Source of the DNA: Pigmentiphaga aceris
GTDB lineage: Bacteria > Pseudomonadota > Gammaproteobacteria > Burkholderiales > Burkholderiaceae_B
Length of the DNA: 64,000 bases
Assembly (NCBI RefSeq): GCF_008119665.1
Contig: NZ_CP043046.1
Location: 5,952,001 to 6,016,000 of the forward strand
Reading direction: 5' to 3'
The notes beneath the pieces were generated by a model, which was not told the DNA's origin, searched no databases, and was given only the letters and a program-made list of their open reading frames with translations. The position numbers were made by a program, and so were the translations under genes. How positions within the stretch are numbered: the first letter of the stretch is position 1; each line of letters begins with the position of its first letter. Positions 1 to 11,588 of this stretch are shown here, piece by piece.

Positions 1-1
1 A

Positions 2-199
2 GCCGCCGTGGAACTGACGGATGTGGTCCCCTTCCTGATCGAAGACGAATTCAAGGCGCAGGGCGGCCTGTACGAAAAGGGCCCGGACTGGGCACCGTAC
101 TTGGTCGTGGATGGACGCTTTGTCACCGGCCAGAATCCGGCCAGCTCGGAAGCCGTGGCGCATGAACTGGTGTCGCAGGTTCGGGCGCGCGGCCAGTAA
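2..199 (+). CDS. DJ-1/PfpI-type (class I glutamine amidotransferase-like) protein, C-terminal part
   Basis: This is an open frame running in from the window edge and stopping at 197-199. The visible 66 residues contain LTDVVPFLIEDEF, YEKGPDW and VDGRFVTGQNPASS, which I recognise as the C-terminal strand-loop region of DJ-1/PfpI-family proteins of the YajL/chaperone/amidotransferase-like type. In these proteins the catalytic cysteine lies further upstream, so it is outside the window and cannot be checked. Substrate and exact role cannot be told from this part. The GTG at position 8 is an internal valine rather than a likely start, because the coding frame is open before it. Confidence 0.8.
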   Translation, partial: AAVELTDVVPFLIEDEFKAQGGLYEKGPDWAPYLVVDGRFVTGQNPASSEAVAHELVSQVRARGQ

Positions 200-223
200 G
201 CGCCTGGGCAGATGCGGTAGTAG

Positions 224-340
224 TGAGCCGATTAACTCGTTACGGGTCAAATCGGCTCAAATCGGGTCATTAAAGCTCATTGCGGGTCAAATACGGCTCA
301 AAATGAGCCGCAAATGCTCGGTTCGGCTCATTTTGAGCCG
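224..340. repeat. 10-bp phased repeats followed by two mirror-image palindromes
   Basis: Copies of CGG(G/C)TCAAAT-like 10-mers begin at 243, 253, 263, 273 (diverged), 283 and 294, which is almost exactly one helical turn apart. A reverse-oriented TGAGCCG lies at 224-230. They are followed by two 17-base units, 294-310 and 324-340, which are reverse complements of each other and each nearly self-complementary around a central AAA/TTT. Nothing in the stretch looks coding. It may be a regulatory binding array or a dispersed intergenic element; function unknown. Confidence 0.75.
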
Positions 341-394
341 TAACGCATGCTCCGCAGTGCACGACGAAACCAAACACGTCAGCATCACCAGCAT

Positions 395-422
395 GAAAAA
401 GGGGCGCCCTGAAGCGCCCCTT
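395..422 (-). terminator. Rho-independent terminator of the oxoprolinase operon
   Basis: A GC-rich hairpin (GGGGCGC / GCGCCCC, four-base loop) at 401-420 is followed, read on the minus strand, by a run of T (the AAAAA at 396-400). It lies about 40 bases past the stop of the minus-strand oxoprolinase gene, so it probably ends that long transcription unit. Confidence 0.8.
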
Positions 423-460
423 GTCACGTGCATCGCCTATCTATCAGCGACGTAAACCGC

Positions 461-3400
461 TTACTTCACCGCCTTCCCGAACCCGCCACCACCCGGCGTC
501 TGCACGACAAAAATATCGCCTGCCGCCAGTTCAGTCTTGTCCTGCGGGCCCAGATTCGTGACCGAGCCATCGACACGTTCCACCCAGTTGCGGCCCATCT
601 CGCCGGGTTCACCACCTTCTTGGCCGAACGGTGCAAACACGCGGTTGTTCGACAGAATCGATGCCGTCATCGGCTCCAGGAAACGCAGACGACGCGTGCC
701 GCCGTTGCCGCCTTGCCAGCGGCCTGCCCCGCCAGAACCTTCACGAATCTCATACGACTCCAGGCGCACCGGATAACGGAATTCCAGCACTTCCGGGTCG
801 GTCAGGCGCGAGTTGGTCATGTGGGATTGCACGACCGACGTGCCATCAAAACCTTCCGATGCTTCGCTGTACGCGGCATCCACATTCACCAGCCCGGCAC
901 CCGTGCCACCGGCGATGGTTTCGTAGTACTGATAACGCGCGTTGCCGAAGGTGAAGTTGTTCATGGTGCCCTGGCTCGATGCCAGCACGCCCAATGCACC
1001 GTAGATGGCGTTGACCACGCACATCGAGGTTTCGACGTTGCCCGCCACCACCGCTGCGGGCGACACGGGACGCAGCATCGAGCCTTCGGGGATGATGATC
1101 TCGATGGGCTTCAGGCAGCCGGCGTTCAGCGGGATTTCGTCGTTCACCAAGGTGCGGAACACGTACAACACCGCCGCCACACCAATCGCGCCGGGGGCGT
1201 TGAAGTTGTTGTCCAGCTGCACGGACGTGCCGGTGAAGTCGACCACGGCGGAACGGTTTTCGCGGTCGGCGGTGATCTTCACCAGAATCTCGGCGCCGTT
1301 ATCCAGCTTGTAGTGGAAGCTGCCGTCGCGCAGGTGCGCAATCACGCGGCGCACTGCTTCTTCGGCGTTGTCCTGCACGTGGTTCATGTAGGCCTTCACC
1401 ACGTCCAGGCCGAAGTGGTCGCACATGTTCAGCAGTTCCTGCACACCCTTCTCGTTGGCGGCGATCTGGGCCTGCATGTCGGCGATGTTCTGATCCGGAT
1501 TGCGCGCGGGCCACTTTGCACCGTTCTTGCCGGTCAGGATGTCGCGGGCGGCTTGTTCGCGGAATTCGCCGTTCTTCACCAGCGGGAAGTTGGTGAACAG
1601 CACGCCTTCGTGTTCGACCAGCTTGGAGTCCGGCGGCATGGAGCCGGGCGTGGTGCCGCCGATGTCGGCGTGGTGGCCGCGCGAGCCGACGTAGAACAGC
1701 ACTTCCGATCCCGTGCGGTCGAACACCGGCGAGATCACCGTCACGTCGGGCAAGTGGGTGCCGCCGTGGTACGGGTCATTGATGACGTAGCTGTCGCCCG
1801 GTTGCATCGCCGTCTTGCCGTCGGCACCCTGGTTCTCGCGGATCACCGTCTTGATGGATTCGCTCATCGAGCCCAGGTGCACGGGCATGTGCGGGGCGTT
1901 GGCAATCAGGTTGCCGTCGGCATCGAAGATCGCGCACGAGAAGTCCAGGCGCTCTTTGATGTTGACCGAGTACGCGGTGTTCTGCAGGCGGTAGCCCATC
2001 TGTTCGGCAATCGACATGAACAGGTTGTTGAACACTTCCAGCATCACCGGGTCGGCGGTGGTGCCGATGGCACGGCGCTCGGGGCGAGCCACGACGCGCT
2101 TCAAGACCAGGTGGTCGCGCTCGGTGACGATGGCCTGCCAACCCGGTTCAACGATGGTGGTCTGGTTGGGTTCCGAGATGATCGCGGGGCCGTTGATGCG
2201 GTCGCCGGGGATCATGCCGGCGCGCACATACAAGGGCGTGTCGTGCCATTCGCCTGCGCTGTACATGCGGACAGAAGACGACGCCACCACATCGCCTGCG
2301 CGGGTAGCCGTCGGCGTAGGTTCGTCTACCGATTCCCCACCGCCCACGGCTTCCACGGAGACGGCTTCGACCACCAGCGCGCGGCTGGGCATCAGGAAGG
2401 AATAACGCTGGCGATAGGCGGCTTCGAAATCGGCCGTCATCGCGGCGATGTCGCCTGCGGCCACTTCCAGTGCGGTGTCGGTACCGTCGTATTTCAGGTG
2501 CACACGGCGATGCATACGGATGGTCGATGCGGCCAAGCCTTGGCGCTGCAATTCGGCATCGGCATCGGCTGCCAGGCGATCCAGCGTGCTGGCAATCGTC
2601 ACCAGCGTGTCGTCGTTCAGACGCGCTTCGATGGTCTGTTCACGCAGCTCGGCCTGATCGGCCAAGCCCATGCCGTAGGCGGACAGCACGCCGCCGAAGG
2701 GGTGAGCGAAGACGGTGGTCATGCCCAGCGCATCGGCCACCAGACACGCGTGCTGGCCACCTGCGCCACCGAAGGTGGTCAGCGTGTATTCCGTCACGTC
2801 GTGGCCGCGTTGCACCGAGATGCGCTTGATCGCTTCGGCCATGTTGCCGACTGCGATTTCGATGAAACCTTCGGCCACTTGTTCCGGCGACATCTCACGG
2901 CCGGTGGCTTGGCTGATCTCGGCCGCAAGCGCAGTGAATTTCTGCACCACCACATCACGGTCCAGCGGCTGGTCGGCATTCGGGCCGAACACGCTGGGGA
3001 AGAACTGCGGCTGAATCTTGCCCAGCATGACGTTGCTGTCGGTCACGGCCAGCGGGCCGCCACGGCGATAGCTGGCGGGGCCGGGGTTGGCACCAGCGGA
3101 ATCCGGGCCGACACGCAGGCGCGCGCCGTCGAAGTGCAGAATGGAACCACCACCGGCGGCCACGGTGTGGATGCTCATCATCGGTGCACGCATGCGCACA
3201 CCGGCCACTTGGGTCTCGAACTCGCGCTCGAATTCGCCGGCGTAGTGCGACACATCCGTAGACGTGCCGCCCATGTCGAAGCCGATGACTTTCTTGAAGC
3301 CCGCCAGTTCACTGGTGCGTGCCATGCCGACGATGCCGCCTGCGGGGCCGGACAGAATCGCATCCTTGCCACGAAACGCGCGTGCATCGGTCAGGCCACC

Positions 3401-4162
3401 GCTGGACTGCATGAACATGATGCGGATGCCGGGTAGCTCGGAAGCAACCTGGTCCACGTAACGCTGCAAGATCGGCGACAGATACGCGTCCACCACGGTG
3501 GTATCGCCACGCGACACGAACTTGATCAGCGGGCTGACTTCCGACGATGCGGACACCTGCGTGAAGCCGATCTCGCGGGCGATTTCTGCTGCGCGTTTCT
3601 CATGTTGTGGATAACGCCAGGCATGCATGAAAACAATCGCCACGGCGCGAACGCCCGCAGCAAAGGTTGCTTCCAGGGAAGCACGGAGCGCCACTTCATC
3701 CAGCGCCTTGACCACCGTGCCATCCACACCCAGACGCTCGTCGGCTTCCACCACGGTGTCATACAACAATTCCGGCAGACGCACATGGCGCTCGAACAGC
3801 TTCGGCCGGTTCTGATACGCAATGCGCAGTGCATCGCGGAAGCCGCGCGTGGTGACCAGCGCGGTGCGGTCGCCCTTGCGTTCCAGCAGCGCGTTGGTGG
3901 CGACCGTGGTGCCCATCTTCACGCATTCGACCTGATCCGCAGGCACGGCCTCACCCGGCTTCAAGCCCAGCAGTTTGCGGATGCCGGCGACGGCCGCATC
4001 ACGGTACTGCTCGGGGTTCTCCGACAGCATCTTTGCCGTGTCAAAGCTGCCATCGGGCTTGCGCGCCACGATGTCGGTGAAGGTGCCGCCCCGGTCGATC
4101 CAGAACTGCCAGCGGGGATCGTGGGGAATGGCTGCGGATGATGCGGAAGCAGAATGGCTCAT
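461..4162 (-). CDS. 5-oxoprolinase/hydantoinase, fused A and B subunits
   Basis: The 1233-residue protein has a HyuA-like ATP-dependent half followed by a HyuB-like half, the layout of full-length 5-oxoprolinase (ATP-hydrolysing), which opens 5-oxo-L-proline (pyroglutamate) to glutamate. The A half carries the N-terminal RGGTFTDIV motif near residue 25 and the nucleotide-binding [11 protein letters not shown] near 294-304. The B half starts near residue 700 ([20 protein letters not shown]) and ends in a glycine-rich TPGGGGFG tail. Length fits the family. It is the last gene of a probable operon with an M14 peptidase and a peptide ABC transporter, which suits use of pyroglutamyl or gamma-glutamyl peptides. 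A hydantoinase or related N-acyl/cyclic amide specificity cannot be excluded from sequence alone. Confidence 0.9.
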   Translation of the reverse strand: MSHSASASSAAIPHDPRWQFWIDRGGTFTDIVARKPDGSFDTAKMLSENPEQYRDAAVAGIRKLLGLKPGEAVPADQVECVKMGTTVATNALLERKGDRTALVTTRGFRDALRIAYQNRPKLFERHVRLPELLYDTVVEADERLGVDGTVVKALDEVALRASLEATFAAGVRAVAIVFMHAWRYPQHEKRAAEIAREIGFTQVSASSEVSPLIKFVSRGDTTVVDAYLSPILQRYVDQVASELPGIRIMFMQSSGGLTDARAFRGKDAILSGPAGGIVGMARTSELAGFKKVIGFDMGGTSTDVSHYAGEFEREFETQVAGVRMRAPMMSIHTVAAGGGSILHFDGARLRVGPDSAGANPGPASYRRGGPLAVTDSNVMLGKIQPQFFPSVFGPNADQPLDRDVVVQKFTALAAEISQATGREMSPEQVAEGFIEIAVGNMAEAIKRISVQRGHDVTEYTLTTFGGAGGQHACLVADALGMTTVFAHPFGGVLSAYGMGLADQAELREQTIEARLNDDTLVTIASTLDRLAADADAELQRQGLAASTIRMHRRVHLKYDGTDTALEVAAGDIAAMTADFEAAYRQRYSFLMPSRALVVEAVSVEAVGGGESVDEPTPTATRAGDVVASSSVRMYSAGEWHDTPLYVRAGMIPGDRINGPAIISEPNQTTIVEPGWQAIVTERDHLVLKRVVARPERRAIGTTADPVMLEVFNNLFMSIAEQMGYRLQNTAYSVNIKERLDFSCAIFDADGNLIANAPHMPVHLGSMSESIKTVIRENQGADGKTAMQPGDSYVINDPYHGGTHLPDVTVISPVFDRTGSEVLFYVGSRGHHADIGGTTPGSMPPDSKLVEHEGVLFTNFPLVKNGEFREQAARDILTGKNGAKWPARNPDQNIADMQAQIAANEKGVQELLNMCDHFGLDVVKAYMNHVQDNAEEAVRRVIAHLRDGSFHYKLDNGAEILVKITADRENRSAVVDFTGTSVQLDNNFNAPGAIGVAAVLYVFRTLVNDEIPLNAGCLKPIEIIIPEGSMLRPVSPAAVVAGNVETSMCVVNAIYGALGVLASSQGTMNNFTFGNARYQYYETIAGGTGAGLVNVDAAYSEASEGFDGTSVVQSHMTNSRLTDPEVLEFRYPVRLESYEIREGSGGAGRWQGGNGGTRRLRFLEPMTASILSNNRVFAPFGQEGGEPGEMGRNWVERVDGSVTNLGPQDKTELAAGDIFVVQTPGGGGFGKAVK

Positions 4163-4273
4163 GGCGTGACTCTGGTGGCAGATGGCAATGTCGGAGGCGG
4201 CACAAGGCCGCAGGGAATCTGGTCGTGCAGGCAGCGCAAGTCAAACGCGCTGCCGCCTTGCGAAAGCGGGGTC

Positions 4274-4308
4274 ACCGCGTTGCACGCATGGCTCACGTGC
4301 AACGCGGT
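4274..4308 (-). other. Strong intercistronic hairpin
   Basis: A perfect 13-base inverted repeat (4274-4286 and 4296-4308) with a nine-base loop lies just after the stop of the M14 peptidase gene and 112 bases before the oxoprolinase start. There is no T-run after it on the minus strand, so it is not a standard terminator. It may protect the upstream mRNA end or lower expression of the last gene. Confidence 0.7.
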
Positions 4309-4312
4309 CGGA

Positions 4313-6097
4313 TCACAAGCTGCGATACACATCCACGGCAGCCGTCACCGTCAGCATCTGCGCGGTATGCGCAAACACAAAGGCGTCGCCGTAGATGGTT
4401 TCGTCGGGGAACTCGGTGATCAGCGAAATGGGCGTGGGCTCGGTCGCGGACTCCGAAATCAGGCACGGAATGCCATTGATGATCTCGAAACCGTGCGCAC
4501 CGGCGTGCGCTTCGAACGCCGCCACTTGCCTGGCGTTGAACTCAACCAAACCGGGCATTTCAGCCAACCTCAAAGTCACGCCTTCCACCAGTCGGCGCGA
4601 CTTCTCGGCCAGACCGGGCTGATGACGCAACACCAGGAAGAAGCCCTTCGGAATCGTCCACATCTCGAACTTGCGCGGCAGGTAACCCGACCACGGACGC
4701 GTCCACTCGTGCGAGGGATAGCCGTGCAGATTGATGTGCAGCTCGGCCCCCGTCATGGCCACCGCATCGCGGCGTGCACCGGTTTCGAACCACGGTGCTT
4801 TCTCACGATAGGCGAGGTCATCCCCCAACGCGCTGTAACGTGCCGCGTGGTGCATGTGATGCGGATGCGTCTTGATCAGACGCTGATGCATCGCATATCC
4901 ATCGGGGTTCTCAAGCGCAATCAAAGTGAAGTGCGCATCTTCACGGGCATCCAGCTGCTGCGCGGCACGCAGTATTCCCACCGGGCCAGACGTCTCGTTG
5001 GCATGCTGCGCCGCCGAGATCAGCACCGACGGGCCACTGCCCTTGCGGTAGACGGCCTGCACCACACGGCCTTGCCGTGAATGCGCCGAGAACTGCTCGC
5101 CGCGAATGCGCGTCATGGCTTCCGCAATGCGCATTTCCGACAGCGGCGCATCCTGCTTCTCGAAGGGATCACGCCCGGCTGCAAAGGCTTCGGCATCACC
5201 GCTGACAGCCGGGTCAACGGGCATCGACTCAAACGCGGGATACGAACCCACTTCCACGCGCACACGCGCATCGCCATCATGGCGTCGAATGTCCGGCACG
5301 ATCTGCCCAGGCTGCATGCCACGATTGCCCACCGGCCGCGCCGAGTGCTGCTGGAACACTTCCAGCAACGCGAAGTACAGGTCTTCGTGCATGGCCTCGA
5401 AGGTGCTGACCTGTTCCTGGCCGTAGCCCAGCATGAACTCCATGCCCGGCATGTCGACACGAATGTCCATGCGCTCGAAGAACGGTTCTTCGTTGCCCCA
5501 GGAATGCGTCTGCACGGCCTGAACGACAGCTTCGAAAACGCCTTCGGCTTCCGTAGGCCAGGCCTGATCGATATCGGCTTCATCGGCGCAATTGCTGACG
5601 CAGACCCAGCCGGCCGGCGAAATCTGCGCCTGACCAACGTGATCAACGCATCGCACATTGGGGGCCAGCACGTCACGCTTTTCGATGCGGCCATCGGCGT
5701 AGTGCAGGTCCAGCTGATAGCGCAGCGCGCGGTCTTCATGCTCCACGGGGCCGGGCACTACCGTCCACGCGATGTCCGCGAACATGGATTGCAGCGGATA
5801 CGATTCCAGCAGGAAACGCGTCGGAATCGCATGGTCGTGACGGGGATATTGCACCGTCACTGCGGTCAGACCGGCGTGGTCGATTTCTTCCAGAAACGCG
5901 TGCAACAGCGGCTTGTAGGCGCTGCGGATGGTGGCCTTGACGCCGTGCGCAGCCAGCGTGGCTTCCGCCGCGCGGCGGGCCTCGACGCCTTCGAACAACC
6001 AGGCCTGAAGCTGTGCACCCGCATAGGCCGGCGCAGAGAAATTCGTCACCAGCGCATCCAGACTGCGGGGGAAACTGCGATCGAGCAGAACACGCAT
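4313..6097 (-). CDS. M14/AspA-SGDS-like zinc metallopeptidase
   Basis: The 594-residue protein has a long N-terminal region with no motif I recognise (about 1-340) and a C-terminal zinc-carboxypeptidase-like domain. The domain shows QHANETSG at about 364-371, where His365 and Glu368 give the HxxE zinc pair, and AELHINLHGY near 451-460 supplying the third histidine. This pattern belongs to M14 and succinylglutamate desuccinylase-like enzymes, which cleave C-terminal residues or amide bonds. No signal peptide is seen, so it likely acts in the cytoplasm. Its gene starts three bases after the preceding permease gene stops, which indicates cotranscription; it could process peptides brought in by the ABC transporter encoded upstream. 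Exact substrate is unknown. Confidence 0.8.
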   Translation of the reverse strand: MRVLLDRSFPRSLDALVTNFSAPAYAGAQLQAWLFEGVEARRAAEATLAAHGVKATIRSAYKPLLHAFLEEIDHAGLTAVTVQYPRHDHAIPTRFLLESYPLQSMFADIAWTVVPGPVEHEDRALRYQLDLHYADGRIEKRDVLAPNVRCVDHVGQAQISPAGWVCVSNCADEADIDQAWPTEAEGVFEAVVQAVQTHSWGNEEPFFERMDIRVDMPGMEFMLGYGQEQVSTFEAMHEDLYFALLEVFQQHSARPVGNRGMQPGQIVPDIRRHDGDARVRVEVGSYPAFESMPVDPAVSGDAEAFAAGRDPFEKQDAPLSEMRIAEAMTRIRGEQFSAHSRQGRVVQAVYRKGSGPSVLISAAQHANETSGPVGILRAAQQLDAREDAHFTLIALENPDGYAMHQRLIKTHPHHMHHAARYSALGDDLAYREKAPWFETGARRDAVAMTGAELHINLHGYPSHEWTRPWSGYLPRKFEMWTIPKGFFLVLRHQPGLAEKSRRLVEGVTLRLAEMPGLVEFNARQVAAFEAHAGAHGFEIINGIPCLISESATEPTPISLITEFPDETIYGDAFVFAHTAQMLTVTAAVDVYRSL

Positions 6098-6100
6098 GAC

Positions 6101-6964
6101 TTATACCTTTCCAGTGGGATCGAGACGGTCGCGCAGCCAGTCACCAAGCAGGTTCAGGCCCAGTACGGTCAACATGATGGCCAGACCCGGCACCACGCTC
6201 ACCCACCACGCGTCTTGCAGATAGGTACGGCCGTCAGCCAGCATGCCTCCCCAGCTCGGGATCATCGGATCGACACCCAGGCCCAGGAAGGTCAGGCTGC
6301 TTTCCAGCAGGATGTTGTTGGCGACGTTCAAGGTCATCAGGATGATCAGCGGGCCGATCACATTCGGCAGCACGTGGTGGCGGATCATCGCCAGGTCACG
6401 CACGCCAAAAGCACGAGCCGCCTGGATGAATTCACGCTCGCGCAGCGCCAGCACCTGGCCACGAATCAGGCGTGCGTACTGCACCCACTGCGAGATCACC
6501 ATGAAGAAGATCACGTTGGTCAGGCCGCCACCCAGAATCGAGATGAAGGTAATCGCCACCAGAATGAAAGGCAGCGCCAGTTGCACGTCGGCAAAGCGCA
6601 TCACGATCATGTCCCAGAAGCCCCGGTAGTAGCCAGAGATCAGGCCCATCACAGTGCCCAACAAGGCACCGGCGATCACCGACGCAAAGCCTACGGTCAG
6701 CGAAATCTTGCCGCCGACCACCACGCGGGCCAGCACGTCACGACCCAGCGGGTCGGTGCCGAAGATGTGGTCCCAGCTCTGGAACGGCGCGATCAGCCGC
6801 GAGCCGAGGTCCATGCTTTCGCCACCATCGGGAAACAGGAACCCCGACAGCAGCACAGCCAGGATCACGATGCCGCTGAGCGAAGCACCCAGGATGAATT
6901 CAAGCGAGCCGTAATTGCGACGGCGCGACACCACTTTCGCGGCGGGAGAAACGGTTGTCGTCAT
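6101..6964 (-). CDS. Peptide-type ABC transporter permease (DppC-like)
   Basis: A 287-residue inner-membrane permease of the dipeptide/oligopeptide/nickel class. An N-terminal helix (FILGASLSGIVILAVLLSG) is followed by a periplasmic loop containing HIFGTDPLGRDVLARV, a hallmark of DppC/OppC proteins, and then several helices with the cytoplasmic EAA-type loop (ARAFGVRDLAMIRHHVLPN). The ATG at 6964 (MTTTVSP) is chosen because it lies four bases after the stop of the upstream permease; the longer open frame would run into that gene. It pairs with the DppB-like subunit encoded just upstream. Confidence 0.92.
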   Translation of the reverse strand: MTTTVSPAAKVVSRRRNYGSLEFILGASLSGIVILAVLLSGFLFPDGGESMDLGSRLIAPFQSWDHIFGTDPLGRDVLARVVVGGKISLTVGFASVIAGALLGTVMGLISGYYRGFWDMIVMRFADVQLALPFILVAITFISILGGGLTNVIFFMVISQWVQYARLIRGQVLALREREFIQAARAFGVRDLAMIRHHVLPNVIGPLIILMTLNVANNILLESSLTFLGLGVDPMIPSWGGMLADGRTYLQDAWWVSVVPGLAIMLTVLGLNLLGDWLRDRLDPTGKV

Positions 6965-6968
6965 CTGT

Positions 6969-7892
6969 TTACTTGGTACGAATGCGGGGATCGACGATGC
7001 CGTAGGCAATGTCCACCACCAGGTTGACGATGACGATGACCAGCGCAAGCACCGTCACCGAGCCTTGCAGCACGGGGTAGTCGCGTCCGCCGATGGCGTC
7101 GAACGCAAGCGTGCCCATGCCGGGCCAGTTGAAGACTTTCTCGATCACCACGATGCCGCCGATCAGGTTGCCGAATTGCAGGCCCAGATAGGTGATCAGC
7201 GGAATCGCGCAGTTGCGCAGCGCGTGCTTGTACAGCACCACGCGTTCACGCAGGCCTTTGCTGCGCGCCACCATGATGTATTGCGCAGACAGCGTCTCCA
7301 GCATGGTGGTGCGCACCAGGCGCACGGTGGTTGCGCTCAAGATGATCGCCATGGTCAGCGAAGGCAGCACCAGGCTCATCGGGCCGTCCCAGCCCGAAGG
7401 CGGGAAGATCGGGAACACGATGGCCAGCAGCAGCACCAGCATCAGCGCCAACCAGAAGTTGGGGAAGGACAGGCCCACCAGCGACAGAATGCGAATGCCC
7501 TGGTCGGTGCTGGTGCCCTTTTTGACAGCCGCACGAATGCCCAGCGGCACCGAAATCACAATGGACAGGATCAAGGACGAGAACGCCAGCATCAGCGTGG
7601 CAGGCAGCGCGTCACCGATCAGACGGCTGACAGAGGTGCCGCCCATGAAGCTCGCGCCGAAGTCACCGGTGAACACGCCTTGCATGTACGTCAGGTATTG
7701 CACGTAGAAGGGGCGGTTCAGGCCAAGCGCCTGGCGGATGTTGGCAAGGTCTTGTTCGGTCACGCTGCCCGCGCCCTGGCTGAGCATCAGCGCAGGGTCG
7801 CCGGTCAGGCGCACCGCGAAGGCGACCAGCAGGGTCACGGCCAGGATCACGAAGAGCGCCTGCAAGCCGCGTTTGATGAGGAATCCGGTCAT
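6969..7892 (-). CDS. Peptide-type ABC transporter permease (DppB-like)
   Basis: A 307-residue permease beginning MTGFLIKRGLQALFVILAV, the usual start of the DppB/OppB family. It has about six membrane helices and the EAA loop region (VARSKGLRERVVLYKHALRN). The conserved C-terminal VFNWPGMGTLAFDAIGGRDYP is typical. It forms the membrane channel with the adjacent DppC-like subunit and is served by the fused ATPase encoded upstream. A 200-base gap with hairpins separates it from the binding-protein gene, which may allow the binding protein to be made in excess. Confidence 0.93.
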   Translation of the reverse strand: MTGFLIKRGLQALFVILAVTLLVAFAVRLTGDPALMLSQGAGSVTEQDLANIRQALGLNRPFYVQYLTYMQGVFTGDFGASFMGGTSVSRLIGDALPATLMLAFSSLILSIVISVPLGIRAAVKKGTSTDQGIRILSLVGLSFPNFWLALMLVLLLAIVFPIFPPSGWDGPMSLVLPSLTMAIILSATTVRLVRTTMLETLSAQYIMVARSKGLRERVVLYKHALRNCAIPLITYLGLQFGNLIGGIVVIEKVFNWPGMGTLAFDAIGGRDYPVLQGSVTVLALVIVIVNLVVDIAYGIVDPRIRTK

Positions 7893-7963
7893 TGGCTACA
7901 CATTGGCGAGCATTGGCTGACGGCCAGCCCACAAATTCGGGACGGCGCCGTCATGCTTGAAAA

Positions 7964-8070
7964 GGGGAAAGGGGGAAGCCCCCACGCTTTCCGCTGCGCG
8001 GAGGCGCTGCCCCCCGAAGGGGGCTTTTTTTGTCTTGGGGCGGCCCGGCGACAAAAAACCGCACCGCCCC
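7964..8070. repeat. GC-rich palindromic intergenic element, terminator-like
   Basis: The gap between the binding-protein and permease genes contains several complementary GC-rich blocks. One is a CCCCC-GAA-GGGGG hairpin at 8011-8023 followed by seven T (8025-8031), which is terminator-like on the plus strand. Another is GGGGCGG/CCGCCCC pairing around 8037-8070. The arrangement resembles the extragenic palindromes common in Burkholderiales. Within a minus-strand operon it may act as a partial attenuator or mRNA stabiliser. Confidence 0.55.
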
Positions 8071-8092
8071 TGCCGAGCAAACGTGATGACGA

Positions 8093-9622
8093 TCAGTCGA
8101 CCGTCACTTCGTTGAAGCGATAACGGATATCGCCAGGCACGGCGAAGTTCTTCACGCGGTCGTTCACACCGATCACCGTGTCCTGGCTGTACAGCGGCAG
8201 TTCCAGCGCGTTGTCGGCCACGTAGCGAGCCACATTGCGCAGCACGGCCTGACGGGTCTTGGTGTCGTAGGTCGCACGTTGCGACTCCAGGATCTTGTCC
8301 AGGGCCGGGTCGCTGTCATACGGGTTCCACTTCTGGCCCGTGTGATACATCAGGTACGCGGTGTTGTCGTAGTCGTAAGTCCAGCCGCCCCACACGAAGT
8401 GGAACATGTCACCCGTCTTGCCGCTGGGGATGATGTCGTTGATCAGCACACCGGTTTCATACGGCTTGAGCGTCGTGCGAATACCCACGCCTTGCAGGTA
8501 ACCGGCGACGGCTTGCGCCACTTCGCGGAAGGTCGGGTCGGTACCGCGGAAGTCCAGCTGCACGGTCGAGCCCATCTTCACGCCCGCAGCCTGCAACATC
8601 TTGCGCGCCTCAGCCTGGCTGAACGGCAGCGGCTTCAGGTCCGGGTCGAAACCGAAGGACAGTTCGCCCTGGAAGCTGGCGATCGGCTTGCCGTAGCCCA
8701 GCAGAATCTGCTTGATGATGGCTTCGCGGTCCACGGCCATGATCAGTGCCTTGCGCACTTCCTTGTTGGCGGTGATGCCCGACTTGGTGTTGAAGCGCAG
8801 CACCACGGCCACCGGGCCGCTGGTGGTGACGACCTTCACGTTCGGCGCTTTCTTGATCGTGGCAACCATGCCCAGCGGGATGGCGGAAGCGATGTCGATG
8901 CGGCCGGCTTGCAGTTCCGACGCTTGCGTGCCCGGCTCTGCGATGAAGCGGTAGTTCACGCCATCGAGCTTGGGCGCGCCGGCCCAGTAGGCGTCGTTAC
9001 GCACCAGCGACAGGCTGGTCTTGGGTTTGTATTCGGCCAGCTTGAACGGGCCGGTACCGACCGGATGCTCGTTGAAGTAGGCATCGCCCTTCTCGGTGAT
9101 GTACTTCGGCGGCACGATCATCGCGCCGTAGCCGGCCAGCTTGGTCAGCAACACCGGGTCGGGCTGCTTCATGTGGAAATCGACCGTCAGGTTGTCGACC
9201 ACTTCCACCTTGCCGATGGCGTTGTAGTTCGACTGCTGCGGGCCCTTCTTGCCTTCTTCGCCCAGCAGACGGTCGAAGGTGAACTTCACGGCGGCAGCGT
9301 TGAACGGCTCGCCGTTGTGGAACACCACCTTGTCACGCAGCTTGAAGCGGATGCGGGTGTCGTTGTCCAGGAATTCCCAGCTGGTGGCCAGGCCAGGAAC
9401 CAGCTTCATGTCGGCACCGCGAATCGTCAGGCCGTCATAGATGTTGCTGCCGACCGAGCCCCACCAGGTCACGAAGGTGTCGATCGGGTCCCAGCTGCCG
9501 GCGTCTTGCGTGATCGCGACATTGAGCGTGCCGGCGGCGTGGGCCGCAGGCGCGGCGATGGCCAGCGTGCTGGCAACCAGTGCGGCGCCGAGCGCCAGCG
9601 GGGTCTTGGACAATGCGAACAT
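8093..9622 (-). CDS. Peptide-type ABC transporter substrate-binding protein
   Basis: A 509-residue periplasmic binding protein of the extracellular solute-binding family 5 (DppA/OppA class). The signal peptide MFALSKTPLALGAALVASTLA, ending at AHA-AG, supports the ATG at 9622, which has an AAGGCGAG ribosome site just upstream; the longer open frame is rejected. Family features include WDPIDTFVTWWGSVGSNIYDGL near the mature N terminus and the central region around VRKALIMAVDREAII. It captures peptides or related solutes in the periplasm and delivers them to the two permeases encoded downstream. The real ligand cannot be read from sequence; operon partners suggest peptides that yield pyroglutamate or glutamate. 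Confidence 0.92.
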   Translation of the reverse strand: MFALSKTPLALGAALVASTLAIAAPAAHAAGTLNVAITQDAGSWDPIDTFVTWWGSVGSNIYDGLTIRGADMKLVPGLATSWEFLDNDTRIRFKLRDKVVFHNGEPFNAAAVKFTFDRLLGEEGKKGPQQSNYNAIGKVEVVDNLTVDFHMKQPDPVLLTKLAGYGAMIVPPKYITEKGDAYFNEHPVGTGPFKLAEYKPKTSLSLVRNDAYWAGAPKLDGVNYRFIAEPGTQASELQAGRIDIASAIPLGMVATIKKAPNVKVVTTSGPVAVVLRFNTKSGITANKEVRKALIMAVDREAIIKQILLGYGKPIASFQGELSFGFDPDLKPLPFSQAEARKMLQAAGVKMGSTVQLDFRGTDPTFREVAQAVAGYLQGVGIRTTLKPYETGVLINDIIPSGKTGDMFHFVWGGWTYDYDNTAYLMYHTGQKWNPYDSDPALDKILESQRATYDTKTRQAVLRNVARYVADNALELPLYSQDTVIGVNDRVKNFAVPGDIRYRFNEVTVD

Positions 9623-9704
9623 GAAACTCGCCTTTACAGTGGGTAGGCCCGGGGAAGGCCGTGGACGAAAAATGGGGGGATGTCTTTGCAATGCGGCGAA
9701 CGGG

Positions 9705-11584
<1,880 letters not shown>

Positions 11585-11588
<4 letters not shown>

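Noticed and set aside
428..3436. A 1002-codon plus-strand open frame antisense to the oxoprolinase gene
   Set aside because: It is histidine/arginine/valine-rich, as expected from the reverse of a GC-rich gene, has no known motif and overlaps a clear 5-oxoprolinase.
8011..8031. A CCCCC/GGGGG hairpin with T-run as terminator of a plus-strand gene
   Set aside because: There is no plus-strand gene upstream of it; it lies inside a minus-strand operon, so I list it only as a palindromic element.
5081..8123. Long plus-strand frames across the peptidase and permease genes
   Set aside because: They are reverse-strand shadows with His/Gln/Arg-rich composition; the minus-strand genes have clear families and short intergenic gaps.
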